This document shows positions 1 through 7,024 of a DNA stretch of 14,999 nt, piece by piece. The notes beneath the pieces were generated by a model. The model was given only the letters and a program-made list of their open reading frames with translations. It had not been told where the DNA came from and did not search any database. Each line of letters opens with the position of its first letter. Position 1 is the first letter of the stretch. The translations under genes were made by a program, and so were the position numbers. This DNA is from DATJZH01 sp035499215. Lineage in GTDB: Bacteria; Actinomycetota; Actinomycetes; Streptosporangiales; Streptosporangiaceae. The stretch lies in the NCBI GenBank assembly GCA_035499215.1, contig DATJZH010000087.1, forward strand, positions 1-14,999, in the 5' to 3' direction.

Positions 1-957
1 CCCGGCGGCGATGTCATCAGGGATCTTGACCGCCGACAGCGCCTTCTCCTTCTCGGCGCGCAGCGAATCCGCGGCGAACGACAAAGGCTCCTCCATCGCG
101 GTCAGCGCGAGCAGCTGCAGCAGGTGGTTCTGGATGACATCGCGCGCGGCGCCGATGCCGTCGTAGTAGCCGGCCCGGCCGCCGATGCCGATGTCCTCGG
201 CCATGGTGATCTGCACATGATCGACGTAACCGCGGTTCCAGATCGGCTCGAACAGCGTGTTGGCGAAACGCAGCGCCAGCAGGTTCTGCACCGTCTCCTT
301 GCCGAGATAATGGTCGATGCGGAAGACCGAATGCGCCGGAAACACCCCGTCCAGCATCGAGTTCAGCTCCCGTGCGCTGGCCAGGTCGTGCCCGAACGGC
401 TTCTCGATCACCACCCGCCGCCAGGGCTGACGCCCGCGCGCGTCCGGTCCTGGTGCGGTCGAGAGCCCCGATCGCTTGAGCTGCCGCACGACCATCGGGA
501 AAGCCTTCGGCGGGACGGACAGGTAAAACGCGTAATTGCCGCCGGTCCCGCGCTCCTCGTCGAGCTGGGCAACCGTACGGGCGAGATTGTCGAAGGCCGC
601 GTCATCGGCGAACTCGCCGGGCACGAACCGCACGCCCTCAACGAGCTGCCGCCACACCGCCTCCCGGAACGGAGTGCGGGCGTGCGCCTTCAGTGCGTCG
701 TGCGTCAGCTGCGCGAAATCCTGGTCTGCCCAGTCCCGGCGGGCAAAGCCCACCAGCGAGAAGCCAGGCGGCAGCAGGCCTCTGTTGGCCAGGTCGTAAA
801 TGGCCGGGAGCAGTTTCTTGGTGGCCAGGTCCCCGGTGACGCCGAAGAGCACGAGCACGCACGGTCCAGCCACCCGCGGGATCCTGCGGTCGCGCGGGTC
901 GCGCAGCGGGTTGCCAGCCGCTCCCGGTCCGCCCACGGCGAGCCCGGCCTGGCTCAT
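1..957 (-). CDS. zwf: Glucose-6-phosphate dehydrogenase, 3' end cut by window edge
   Basis: Oxidises glucose 6-phosphate to 6-phosphogluconolactone and reduces NADP+, the entry step of the oxidative pentose phosphate pathway in the cytoplasm. The visible 319 codons run off the left edge; the family is usually about 500 residues. The nucleotide-binding loop FGVTGDLATKK is at residues 38-48, EKPFG at 185-189, the substrate-binding signature RIDHYLGKE at 213-221, and a RAGYYDGIGAARD...QNHLLQ stretch near 261-281 with the expected catalytic His278. The ATG overlaps the tal stop as ATGA, so translation is probably coupled to tal. The first 30 or so residues before the Rossmann strand are a Gly/Pro/Arg-rich extension. 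Actinobacterial operons often continue with opcA and pgl, which would lie outside the window. Identity is secure. Confidence 0.96.
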   Translation of the reverse strand, partial: MSQAGLAVGGPGAAGNPLRDPRDRRIPRVAGPCVLVLFGVTGDLATKKLLPAIYDLANRGLLPPGFSLVGFARRDWADQDFAQLTHDALKAHARTPFREAVWRQLVEGVRFVPGEFADDAAFDNLARTVAQLDEERGTGGNYAFYLSVPPKAFPMVVRQLKRSGLSTAPGPDARGRQPWRRVVIEKPFGHDLASARELNSMLDGVFPAHSVFRIDHYLGKETVQNLLALRFANTLFEPIWNRGYVDHVQITMAEDIGIGGRAGYYDGIGAARDVIQNHLLQLLALTAMEEPLSFAADSLRAEKEKALSAVKIPDDIAAG

Positions 958-2078
958 CCGCCGCTCACCGCCGCCATCTGGGTCTTGATGGTCTCCAGCA
1001 GCTGGTTCCAGGACGCGGCGAACTTCTCCACGCCCTCATCCTCAAGCACCCGCACGACGTCGGCGTAGCTGATCCCCAGGCCCTCCAGCTGGCCGATCAG
1101 CTGACGGGACTGCTCGTACGTGCCGTGAATGGTGTCCCCGCGCAGCTCGGCGTGCGCGGCGGTGGCGTGCAGGGTCTCCTCCGGCATGGTGTTGACCGTG
1201 CCGGGCGCGACCAGCTCGACGACGTACATGGTGTCGGGGTAGGCCGGGTCCTTGGTGCTTGTCGAGGCCCACAGCGGCCGCTGCGGCAGGGCGCCGCGGG
1301 CCTTCAGCGCCTGCCAGCGCGGGGTCGCGCACCTGTCTTCGAACAGCTCGTAGGCCAGGCGCGCGTTGGCGATCGCGGCCTTGCCGCGCAGCGCCTGCGC
1401 CTGCGCGGTGCCGATCTTCTCCAGCCGCCGGTCTACCTCGGTGTCCACCCGGCTGACGAAGAACGAGGCCACCGACGCCAGCCGGGACAGGTCACGCGCG
1501 GCGTCCGCGGCCTGCTCCAGGCCGGCCATGAAGGCGTCGATGACCTGGCCATAGCGCTCCAGCGAGAAGATCAGCGTCACGTTCACGCTGATGCCTTCCG
1601 ACAGGCACTGGGTGATCGCGGGCAGGCCGGCCAGCGTTGCCGGGATCTTGATGAACAGATTGGGCCGGTCCACTGTCCACCACAGCGCCCGCGCTTCGGC
1701 GATCGTCTTGCCGCTACTCATGGCGATGCGCGGATCCACCTCAAGGGAGACCCGGCCATCGACGCCGCCGGTCGCGTCGTACACCGGGCGAAGCTCGTCG
1801 CAGGCCCAGCGGATGTCGTACGTGGTGATCGCCCGCGATGCCTCCCCGACACTGACCTCGCGCACCGCGAGGTCACTCACCTGCGCATCGTAGGCGTCGC
1901 CGTGAGACAGGGCATGGGCGAAGATCGTGGGGTTGGACGTCACGCCGCGGACGTGCATATCCCGGATCAGCATTGCCAGATTGCCGCTGCGCAGGCGCTC
2001 CCGGCTGATGTCGTCGAGCCAGATCGCGACGCCAGCTGCGGTCAGCCGGCCCAGGGTGTCATCGGGCTGGGGGTTCAT
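954..2078 (-). CDS. tal: Transaldolase (long actinobacterial type)
   Basis: Transfers a dihydroxyacetone unit from sedoheptulose 7-phosphate to glyceraldehyde 3-phosphate in the non-oxidative pentose phosphate pathway. The 374-residue length matches the long Tal proteins of actinobacteria rather than the short FSA-like ones. Visible motifs are GVTSNPTIF at about 45-53 and NLFIKIPAT at 140-148, where Lys144 is the expected Schiff-base lysine; VNVTLIFSLERY and ASFFVSRVDTEVD complete the barrel signatures. The ATG is preceded by AAGGAG nine bases upstream. It lies 50 bp downstream of the tkt stop, and its own stop overlaps the zwf start (ATGA). It is the middle gene of a tkt-tal-zwf operon. Confidence 0.96.
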   Translation of the reverse strand: MNPQPDDTLGRLTAAGVAIWLDDISRERLRSGNLAMLIRDMHVRGVTSNPTIFAHALSHGDAYDAQVSDLAVREVSVGEASRAITTYDIRWACDELRPVYDATGGVDGRVSLEVDPRIAMSSGKTIAEARALWWTVDRPNLFIKIPATLAGLPAITQCLSEGISVNVTLIFSLERYGQVIDAFMAGLEQAADAARDLSRLASVASFFVSRVDTEVDRRLEKIGTAQAQALRGKAAIANARLAYELFEDRCATPRWQALKARGALPQRPLWASTSTKDPAYPDTMYVVELVAPGTVNTMPEETLHATAAHAELRGDTIHGTYEQSRQLIGQLEGLGISYADVVRVLEDEGVEKFAASWNQLLETIKTQMAAVSGG

Positions 2079-2084
2079 GACTTT

Positions 2085-2132
2085 CGCTCCTTGTGCTTAC
2101 CTGCCGCTGTGCTCACATGCTGCTGTGCTCAC
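2085..2132 (-). repeat. Three tandem 16-bp repeats in the tkt-tal gap
   Basis: Read on the minus strand, GTGAGCACAGCAGCAT (2132-2117) is followed directly by GTGAGCACAGCGGCAG (2116-2101) and then by a diverged copy, GTAAGCACAAGGAGCG (2100-2085). The first copy includes the tkt stop codon, and the third supplies the tal ribosome binding site. The array fills almost the whole intergenic gap, which suggests slippage or duplication spaced tkt away from tal. A regulatory role is possible but nothing in the sequence proves it. Confidence 0.8.
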
Positions 2133-4243
2133 TCGCCGCTGAGCCTGGCCAGGCTGGCCTTCGCGGCCGTGGCTACTCGCTCGGCGGTCAATCCGAACTC
2201 TCGGTACAAAGTCCGATAGTCCGCCGACTCCCCGAAGTGCTCCAGGCTCACCGACTCGCCCGCGTCCCCCACGAAAGCCCGCCAGCCGAGCGCGATGCCG
2301 GCCTCCACGCTGACCCTGGCCCGGACCCGGGCCGGCAGGACCTGGTCCTGATACGAAGCATCCTGCTCGGCGAACCATTCCACGCAGGGCATGGAGACAA
2401 CTCTGGCCGCAATGCCCTCCTGCCGCAGCGCTTCGCGGGCCGCCAGCGCGATCTGTACCTCGCTGCCGGTGCCGATGAGGATGACGTCGGGCTGCCCGCC
2501 GTCGGCTTCGGCAAATACGTACCCGCCGCGTGCGGTCAGCCCTGCGCCGGCCAGTCCCTGCGGGTTGCCGACGGAGCGGTCGAACACCGGGACGTTCTGC
2601 CGGGTGAGGCACAGGCCCGCCGGGGTATCGGTCCGCTCCAGGATGGTCCGCCACGCGATGACCGTCTCGTTGGCGTCGGCCGGCCGGACGATGTCCAGGC
2701 CGGGAATGGCCCGCAGTGCCCACAGGTGCTCGACCGGCTGATGCGTCGGCCCGTCCTCGCCCAGCCCGACCGAGTCGTGCGTCCAGACGAAGATAGACGG
2801 CAGCCTGGACAGCGCCGCCAGCCGCACAGCCGGGCGCATGTAGTCGCTGAACACCAGGAAGGTACCGCCGTAGGGCCGGGTCAGGCCGTCGGCGGCGATG
2901 CCGTTGCAGATCGCGCCCATGGCATGCTCACGGATGCCGAAATGCAGGGTGCGCCCGTAGATGTTGCCGGGGAACACTTTGGTCTGGTGCTCGGCCGGGA
3001 TGAACGACAGCTCGCCCTCCATCGTGGTGTCGTTGCTGCCAGCGAGGTCGGCAGAGCCGCCCCACAGTTCGGGCAGCACCGGTGCGAGCGAACTCAGCAC
3101 CTGGCCGGACGCCTTCCTGGTGGCGACGCCCTTGGCATCCGGCGCGAACGTCGGCAGCGCTGACGCCCATCCGTCTGGCAGGGCGCGGGCCGCCAGCCGG
3201 TCCAGCAGGGCCTTGCGCTCGGGCTGCGCCGCGGCCCAGGCGCCGAAGCGCTCGTCCCATCGCGCATGCAGGATCTTGCCGCGCTCGCCGACCTGCCGGG
3301 CTCTGGCCAGCGCGTCGTCCTCGACCGGGAAGGACACGGCAGGGTCGAAGCCCAGGATCTCCTTGGTCGCGGCCACCTCGTCGGCGCCGAGCGCCGAGCC
3401 GTGCGCCTCGCCGGTGTTCTGCTTGTTCGGCGCCGGCCAGCCGATGATGGTGCTCAGCGCGATGAAAGACGGCGCGTCTGTGTGGTCCCTGGCGGTGACC
3501 AGCGCCTGGTAGAAGGCCTCGGCGTCTTCGTGATAGCCGCCGGGCCGACGGAAGCTGAGCTGCTGCACGTGCCAGCCATACGCCTCGTACCTGGCGCAGA
3601 CGTCCTCCGACTTCGCGATGCTGGTGTCGTCCTCGATCGAGATGTTGTTGTCGTCATACACCACCACCAGGCTGCCGAGCTGCTGGTGGGCCGCCAGCGA
3701 CGACGCCTCATGGGTGATCCCCTCCTCGATGTCGCCGTCGGAGGCGATGACGTAGACGTGGTGATCGAACGGGCTCGTCCCGCCCGGCGCGTCGGGATCC
3801 AGCAGGCCGCGCACCCGGCGCGCCGCCATTGCCATGCCGACGGCGTTGGCCAGGCCCTGCCCGAGCGGGCCGGTGGTGATCTCCACGCCCGGCGTGTGAT
3901 GGCGCTCGGGGTGGCCGGGCGTCCTGCTGCCCCAGGTGCGCAGCCGCTCCAGGTCGTCCAGCGTCATGCCGTAGCCGGACAGGTACAGCTGGATATAGAG
4001 GGTCAGGCTGGAATGCCCGCAGGACAGCACGAAACGGTCCCGGCCGATCCAGTCGGCATCGGCTGGATCATGCCGCAGCACCCGCTGGAAAAGCACATAG
4101 GCCGCCGGCGCCAGGCTCATCGCGGTGCCGGGATGGCCCGAGCCCGCCTTCTGCACCGCGTCCATGGCCAGCACGCGGATCCAGTCCACGGCCCGCTGAT
4201 CTGTCTGTGTCCAGTCAAGCGCCTCGCGCGCGTCGCTGCTCAC
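2129..4243 (-). CDS. tkt: Transketolase
   Basis: Thiamine-diphosphate enzyme that moves two-carbon ketol units between pentose phosphate and glycolytic sugars in the cytoplasm. The 704-residue length is typical. Visible features are GSGHPGT (34-40), GHSS with His77, TPGHPE (108-113), GPLGQG (125-130) and the ThDP/Mg motif SDGDIEEG (168-175) followed by DDNNISIE. The pyrimidine-domain signature DSVGLGEDGPTHQPVEHL is also present. The start is GTG, chosen because AAGGAG lies 11 bases upstream and the protein aligns with the family from there. It is the first gene of the tkt-tal-zwf operon. Confidence 0.97.
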   Translation of the reverse strand: MSSDAREALDWTQTDQRAVDWIRVLAMDAVQKAGSGHPGTAMSLAPAAYVLFQRVLRHDPADADWIGRDRFVLSCGHSSLTLYIQLYLSGYGMTLDDLERLRTWGSRTPGHPERHHTPGVEITTGPLGQGLANAVGMAMAARRVRGLLDPDAPGGTSPFDHHVYVIASDGDIEEGITHEASSLAAHQQLGSLVVVYDDNNISIEDDTSIAKSEDVCARYEAYGWHVQQLSFRRPGGYHEDAEAFYQALVTARDHTDAPSFIALSTIIGWPAPNKQNTGEAHGSALGADEVAATKEILGFDPAVSFPVEDDALARARQVGERGKILHARWDERFGAWAAAQPERKALLDRLAARALPDGWASALPTFAPDAKGVATRKASGQVLSSLAPVLPELWGGSADLAGSNDTTMEGELSFIPAEHQTKVFPGNIYGRTLHFGIREHAMGAICNGIAADGLTRPYGGTFLVFSDYMRPAVRLAALSRLPSIFVWTHDSVGLGEDGPTHQPVEHLWALRAIPGLDIVRPADANETVIAWRTILERTDTPAGLCLTRQNVPVFDRSVGNPQGLAGAGLTARGGYVFAEADGGQPDVILIGTGSEVQIALAAREALRQEGIAARVVSMPCVEWFAEQDASYQDQVLPARVRARVSVEAGIALGWRAFVGDAGESVSLEHFGESADYRTLYREFGLTAERVATAAKASLARLSGE

Positions 4244-4501
4244 CGTGGATCAGGCTCCTTCCCCGCACGAACTACGGAAAAACCCTATCCCGCAGCGTCC
4301 CGGTTAACCTGATGCCTCCGTTAACGGTCGGTGAACCCCCGGCACCTCGCCTCGGCCGCGGCCCGGGGCGGCGCACGGCGGACCGCCCGCGGCGCACGGC
4401 GGACGGCCCGCGGCGCCCGCCACCCGGATCGCCTCGGCGAATTCGCGGGGTGCGACTCATCCGGCCACCGCCTCGATCTCGGCGCGCCGCGAGCCGCTCC
4501 G
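4244..4501. other. Intergenic region upstream of tkt with GC-rich tandem duplication
   Basis: This 258-bp gap separates the repeat-protein stop from the tkt start. The half next to tkt is comparatively AT-rich and holds the promoter candidate. The far half is extremely GC-rich: a 21-bp unit beginning CGGCGCACGGCGGA occurs twice in tandem at 4369-4389 and 4390-4410 with one mismatch, and a partial third copy follows. These units contain many self-complementary CCGCGG/GGCGCC blocks and could fold strongly in RNA. An open frame at 4272-4460 on the minus strand is Arg/Gly/Pro-rich with no clear ribosome site, and I do not call it. Confidence 0.6.
4282..4327 (-). promoter_or_regulatory. Candidate tkt promoter with paired GTTAAC palindromes
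   Basis: On the minus strand a TAGGGT hexamer (4287-4282) fits the loose actinobacterial -10 pattern TANNNT. Two perfect palindromes lie upstream, CCGTTAACGG (4327-4318) and GGTTAACC (4309-4302). Their GTTAAC cores are 17 bp apart centre to centre, and the nearer one sits where a -35 box would be. No good TTGACA match is present. The arrangement would suit an operator pair controlling the pentose phosphate operon, but this is inference from position and symmetry only. Confidence 0.35.
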
Positions 4502-4696
4502 TCAGCCCGGCTCGGGCCCGAGCACGTCGGTGCCGCCCGGCTCGGCCCCGATCACGTCGGTGCCGCCCGGCTCGGCCCCGAGCTCATCGGTGCCGCCCGG
4601 CTCGGCCCCGATCACGTCGGTGCCGCCCGGCTCGGCCCCGAGCACGTCGGTGCCCTCCCGCTCGGGCTCACCACTGCTCTCGGAATAGCTTGCCAT
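4502..4696 (-). CDS. Small acidic decapeptide-repeat protein, unknown function
   Basis: A 64-residue protein: a short head, MASYSESSGEPERE, then five back-to-back decapeptides with consensus GTD(V/E)(L/I)G(A/P)EPG filling residues 15-64. It has one arginine, no lysine and many Asp/Glu, so it should be strongly acidic and probably disordered. There is no signal peptide, membrane segment or cysteine. GAGGAGGT lies five bases before the ATG, one of the best ribosome binding sites in the window, which is the main reason to treat it as a real gene. The next gene downstream is tkt; upstream is the end of the solute-binding protein gene. I do not recognise a family. The repeat could also be read as repetitive DNA that happens to be open, but the frame, ATG and Shine-Dalgarno agree. 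Confidence 0.62.
   Translation of the reverse strand: MASYSESSGEPEREGTDVLGAEPGGTDVIGAEPGGTDELGAEPGGTDVIGAEPGGTDVLGPEPG
4526..4645. repeat. Four 30-bp tandem repeats coding for decapeptides
   Basis: On the plus strand the unit begins GTCGGTGCCGCCCGGCTCGG and recurs at 4526, 4556, 4586 and 4616. A degenerate fifth copy fills 4502-4525. Units differ only in their last bases (gatcac, gagcac, gagctc) and one first base. The 30-bp period is exactly ten codons, so copy number can change without breaking the reading frame of the small protein it encodes. No unique spacers separate the units. Confidence 0.93.
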
Positions 4697-4862
4697 TCTG
4701 ACCTCCTCGGCGATCGGTCACCGGGCGCTTGATGCGAGCCGCGCCGTGCCGTCCCTGCTTCGGTCACCCGGCTGCATCTCACGGGCGGCTGCCGGCAATC
4801 TTCGGATCCACCCGGCATGAGACTTTTCGCGATCAGGCACCGCCGTCCACATGCCTCCCCCG

Positions 4863-4892
4863 AGCGTACGCGGGTGGTGACGTGCGAGGCAA
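4863..4892 (-). promoter_or_regulatory. Candidate promoter upstream of the repeat protein
   Basis: Minus-strand TTGCCT (4892-4887) and TACGCT (4868-4863) are separated by 18 bp, close to the actinobacterial vegetative consensus. The pair begins 15 bp after the solute-binding protein stop, so it could give the small repeat protein its own transcript. The 211-bp interval 4697-4907 holds nothing else I can support, apart from a doubtful 44-codon frame at 4718-4852. No terminator hairpin is obvious after 4908. Confidence 0.33.
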
Positions 4893-4907
4893 AGTCGTGG
4901 CGTGCCG

Positions 4908-6788
4908 TCAGCCCTTCGTGAAGTACCACTCCTGCGGGCTGATGAAACCGTAGGCATTCGGTACGTAGCCGCGCAAGTTCGACTGGGTCGCGTCCAGGCT
5001 GCCGGGGCTGGGCTGCCAGAAATCGGGCAGCAGCCGCCGCACCCGGTCGGCGTAGGCGTTCAGGGCGGCGCGGGCGCCCGCCGCTGAGGCCGTCGTCGTC
5101 GCGGTGATCAGCTTGTCCACGGCTGGGTCGGAGTAGTTGCCGACGTTGCCGAGCGCGCCGGTCTGGAAGATCTCCTCGCCGCTGGGATAGTGGTCGGGCT
5201 CGAATATCCAGCTGGCGCCGTACTGGCCCAGTTCCCAGCTGCAGGCGGCCGAGGACGGGGCGCAGGGCAGGATCGTCGAGGTGACGGTGGCGAGGGTCAC
5301 CTCGTTCAGCGAGATCTCGATCCCGACCTGCTTGGCAGCCGACTGCAGGTCGGTCATCGAGCCATCGGTATAAGGCAGGCCGCTCGGATACATCAGGGTG
5401 AAGTTGAGCGGCTGGCCGGGCTTGACGCCTGGCCCGCACTCGTTCGCCCCGGTACCCGGCCGCACGCAGGTGCTGACGCCGTCCGGGACGATCTTCCAGC
5501 CGTGCGCGGCGAGCAGCGCCTTCGCTGTGCGCACGCTGAAGGGATAGGGATTAACCGACGCGCTGGCGTCGGAATAAGGATTGGGCGGGCTGGCCGGCAC
5601 GGGACTGTAGGTGGGCACGCCGAGGCCGCCGTAGTAAGCGTCGATCCAGCCGGTCTGGTCGACCAGATGCTGGAACGCCTGGCGGAAATACAGCTGCCGC
5701 AGGATCGCCCCGACCTTCGGGTTATTGAAATTCGGCTCGAAATAGTCAAAGCCAAACGGGAAGTCCCTGATCAGGTGGTAGCCCTGGGCCTGCAGCGCCG
5801 ACTGCTGCGGCAGGTCGTCGTCGGGCACGTAGCCGACCGAGAGCTGCTGGCCGGAGCTGTCCGGCCCGCCGCTGGCCGAGCCGGCCCTGAGCACCGAGAA
5901 CTCGGCGGTGGTGCTCGTGAACGGCAGCTCGACGAACTTCGCCAGGCGCGGTTTCTGCGGGCCCGAGTAGCTCCGGTTGGGTACGAACGTGGCCGTGCCG
6001 TCGGTAGTCAGGCCGGTCAGTCTCCACGGGCCGTCCACGACCGACCAGACGGGGCTCGAGGCGTAGCCCGAGAGCTTTTCTGCCTCGCGGTTCAGGAAGT
6101 TGTAGACGGCCCGGGCGCCCGCGGCGGTGGTGTCCGGCAGATTCGGCGCCCCGGCCGACGGCGCCGGGGCGGTCAGCGACGTGCGGTCCCAGGCAATGGG
6201 CAGCGGGGTGATCTGGGACAGCTCGTTATAGGTGAACCAGAACGGGTTGTAGCTGGCGTTCAGCCGCAGCTGCACCGTGGTCGGGCTGAGCGCCTTCCAG
6301 GAGACGACATTGTCGGGGAACCCGCCGGGCACATACGATGCCCAGTCGGACTTGCTGGCCTTCAGCAGATTGATCCAGAACCCCACGTCGCGGGCGCTCA
6401 CGGTCTCGCCATCGGACCAGACGTAATGCTTGAGGCTGATCGTGACCACCCGGTTGCCGTCGCTGTAGACCGGCGGGTTGCCGATCGACAGCGGGTAGTC
6501 GACCGAGGTGTTTCCCTTGTCCCCGTACCAGTAGAGCGGCTGGTACAGCAGGGTCTGCAGATCGGCGGTGTTCGCGCTGGTGAAGTTCGCGCCGGAGACC
6601 AGCGGGAAAATGTAGGTCGGCGGGGTCAGCGGCTGCTCGGCGAAATACGCGGTGCCGCCGTTTACCGGCTTGCCGCCGCTGGCGGTGCCGCCTGCCGAGC
6701 CGCCCGAAGTGCAGGCGGCCACGCCGAGTGCCGCCGCGACGGCGAGCGCTAGCGCCGGGGCTGTTTTTCGGCGTTGCTGCTTCCTCAT
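4908..6788 (-). CDS. ABC transporter substrate-binding lipoprotein, family 5
   Basis: Extracytoplasmic solute-binding protein of the peptide/nickel family (SBP_bac_5), predicted to be lipid-anchored on the outside of the membrane. The 626 residues start with a lipoprotein signal: basic MRKQQRRK, a hydrophobic alanine-rich core, and the lipobox LGVAAC with Cys26 as the lipidated residue, followed by a Gly/Ser linker. Family hallmarks include the early LLYQPLYWY stretch, ISLKHYVWSDGETVSARDV near 115-135 (the usual ‘W-SDG-p-TA-DV’ site) and FRQAFQHLVDQ. Two cysteine pairs (TCVRPG...ECGPG and LPCAPSSAAC) may form disulfides. The ATG overlaps the stop of the 79-aa gene as ATGA, with AAGG about ten bases upstream. 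No permease or ATPase genes of the Dpp/Opp type adjoin it, so its transporter partner, if any, is elsewhere. The ligand cannot be read from sequence. Confidence 0.92.
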   Translation of the reverse strand: MRKQQRRKTAPALALAVAAALGVAACTSGGSAGGTASGGKPVNGGTAYFAEQPLTPPTYIFPLVSGANFTSANTADLQTLLYQPLYWYGDKGNTSVDYPLSIGNPPVYSDGNRVVTISLKHYVWSDGETVSARDVGFWINLLKASKSDWASYVPGGFPDNVVSWKALSPTTVQLRLNASYNPFWFTYNELSQITPLPIAWDRTSLTAPAPSAGAPNLPDTTAAGARAVYNFLNREAEKLSGYASSPVWSVVDGPWRLTGLTTDGTATFVPNRSYSGPQKPRLAKFVELPFTSTTAEFSVLRAGSASGGPDSSGQQLSVGYVPDDDLPQQSALQAQGYHLIRDFPFGFDYFEPNFNNPKVGAILRQLYFRQAFQHLVDQTGWIDAYYGGLGVPTYSPVPASPPNPYSDASASVNPYPFSVRTAKALLAAHGWKIVPDGVSTCVRPGTGANECGPGVKPGQPLNFTLMYPSGLPYTDGSMTDLQSAAKQVGIEISLNEVTLATVTSTILPCAPSSAACSWELGQYGASWIFEPDHYPSGEEIFQTGALGNVGNYSDPAVDKLITATTTASAAGARAALNAYADRVRRLLPDFWQPSPGSLDATQSNLRGYVPNAYGFISPQEWYFTKG

Positions 6789-7024
6789 GTCGTTGACCTT
6801 GCCGTGTCGGGGACGAAGTCGCTGGCAGTCGCGCCCCGCCAGGCGTCGGCGCTGTGCAGGACGCCGTAATCAGCCAACCACCTCGCGTAGCCGGCTACCA
6901 GTTCGACGGCTTGCTGGATTCCCCCGCGTCCGTCCTGGAACCAGCTGGTTGCGACGAGTTGCAGCGAGCGCGCGAGCCGCCCGGCCGCCACGCCGCTCCG
7001 GTACGCACCCGGAAGGGCCGTCAT
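6785..7024 (-). CDS. Small 79-aa hypothetical protein, coupled to both neighbours
   Basis: I do not recognise this protein. It starts MTALPGAYRSGVAAGRLARS and has a predicted amphipathic helical middle (IQQAVELVAGYARWLADYGV) and a polar tail ending in two threonines. It has no signal peptide or clear membrane span. Its ATG overlaps the kinase stop (ATGA) and has GGAGG six bases upstream; its stop overlaps the lipoprotein ATG (ATGA). A start 15 bases earlier is possible but lacks such a site. The double overlap argues that it is really translated, and that its product is wanted in proportion to the kinase and the binding protein. Confidence 0.68.
   Translation of the reverse strand: MTALPGAYRSGVAAGRLARSLQLVATSWFQDGRGGIQQAVELVAGYARWLADYGVLHSADAWRGATASDFVPDTARSTT

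Noticed and set aside
124..1068. Long plus-strand open frame opposite zwf
   Set aside because: Antisense to a clearly recognisable zwf, no family signature, Arg/Pro/Gly-rich composition typical of shadow frames in high-GC DNA.
1125..2219. 364-codon plus-strand frame opposite tal
   Set aside because: Mirror of the tal coding strand, no recognisable domain.
2093..3163. Plus-strand frame opposite tkt, with similar ones at 3266-4312 and 5190-6752
   Set aside because: All lie antisense to well-identified genes and lack any motif; long antisense frames are expected at this GC content.
4272..4460. 62-codon minus-strand frame between the repeat protein and tkt
   Set aside because: Arg/Gly/Pro-rich, no ribosome binding site, coincides with the GC-rich tandem duplication and the tkt promoter region.
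4502..4645. CRISPR-like array of 30-bp repeats
   Set aside because: Repeats are directly contiguous with no unique spacers and keep a reading frame, so this is a coding tandem repeat.
4718..4852. Possible 44-codon frame on the minus strand after the lipoprotein gene
   Set aside because: GGGGGAGG is only one base from the ATG, too close for a ribosome site, and the peptide has no recognisable features; it is also very near the candidate promoter.
4612..5439. 275-codon minus-strand frame overlapping the lipoprotein gene and the repeat protein
   Set aside because: Out of frame with a strong family-5 binding protein and with the repeat protein; composition is that of a shadow frame.
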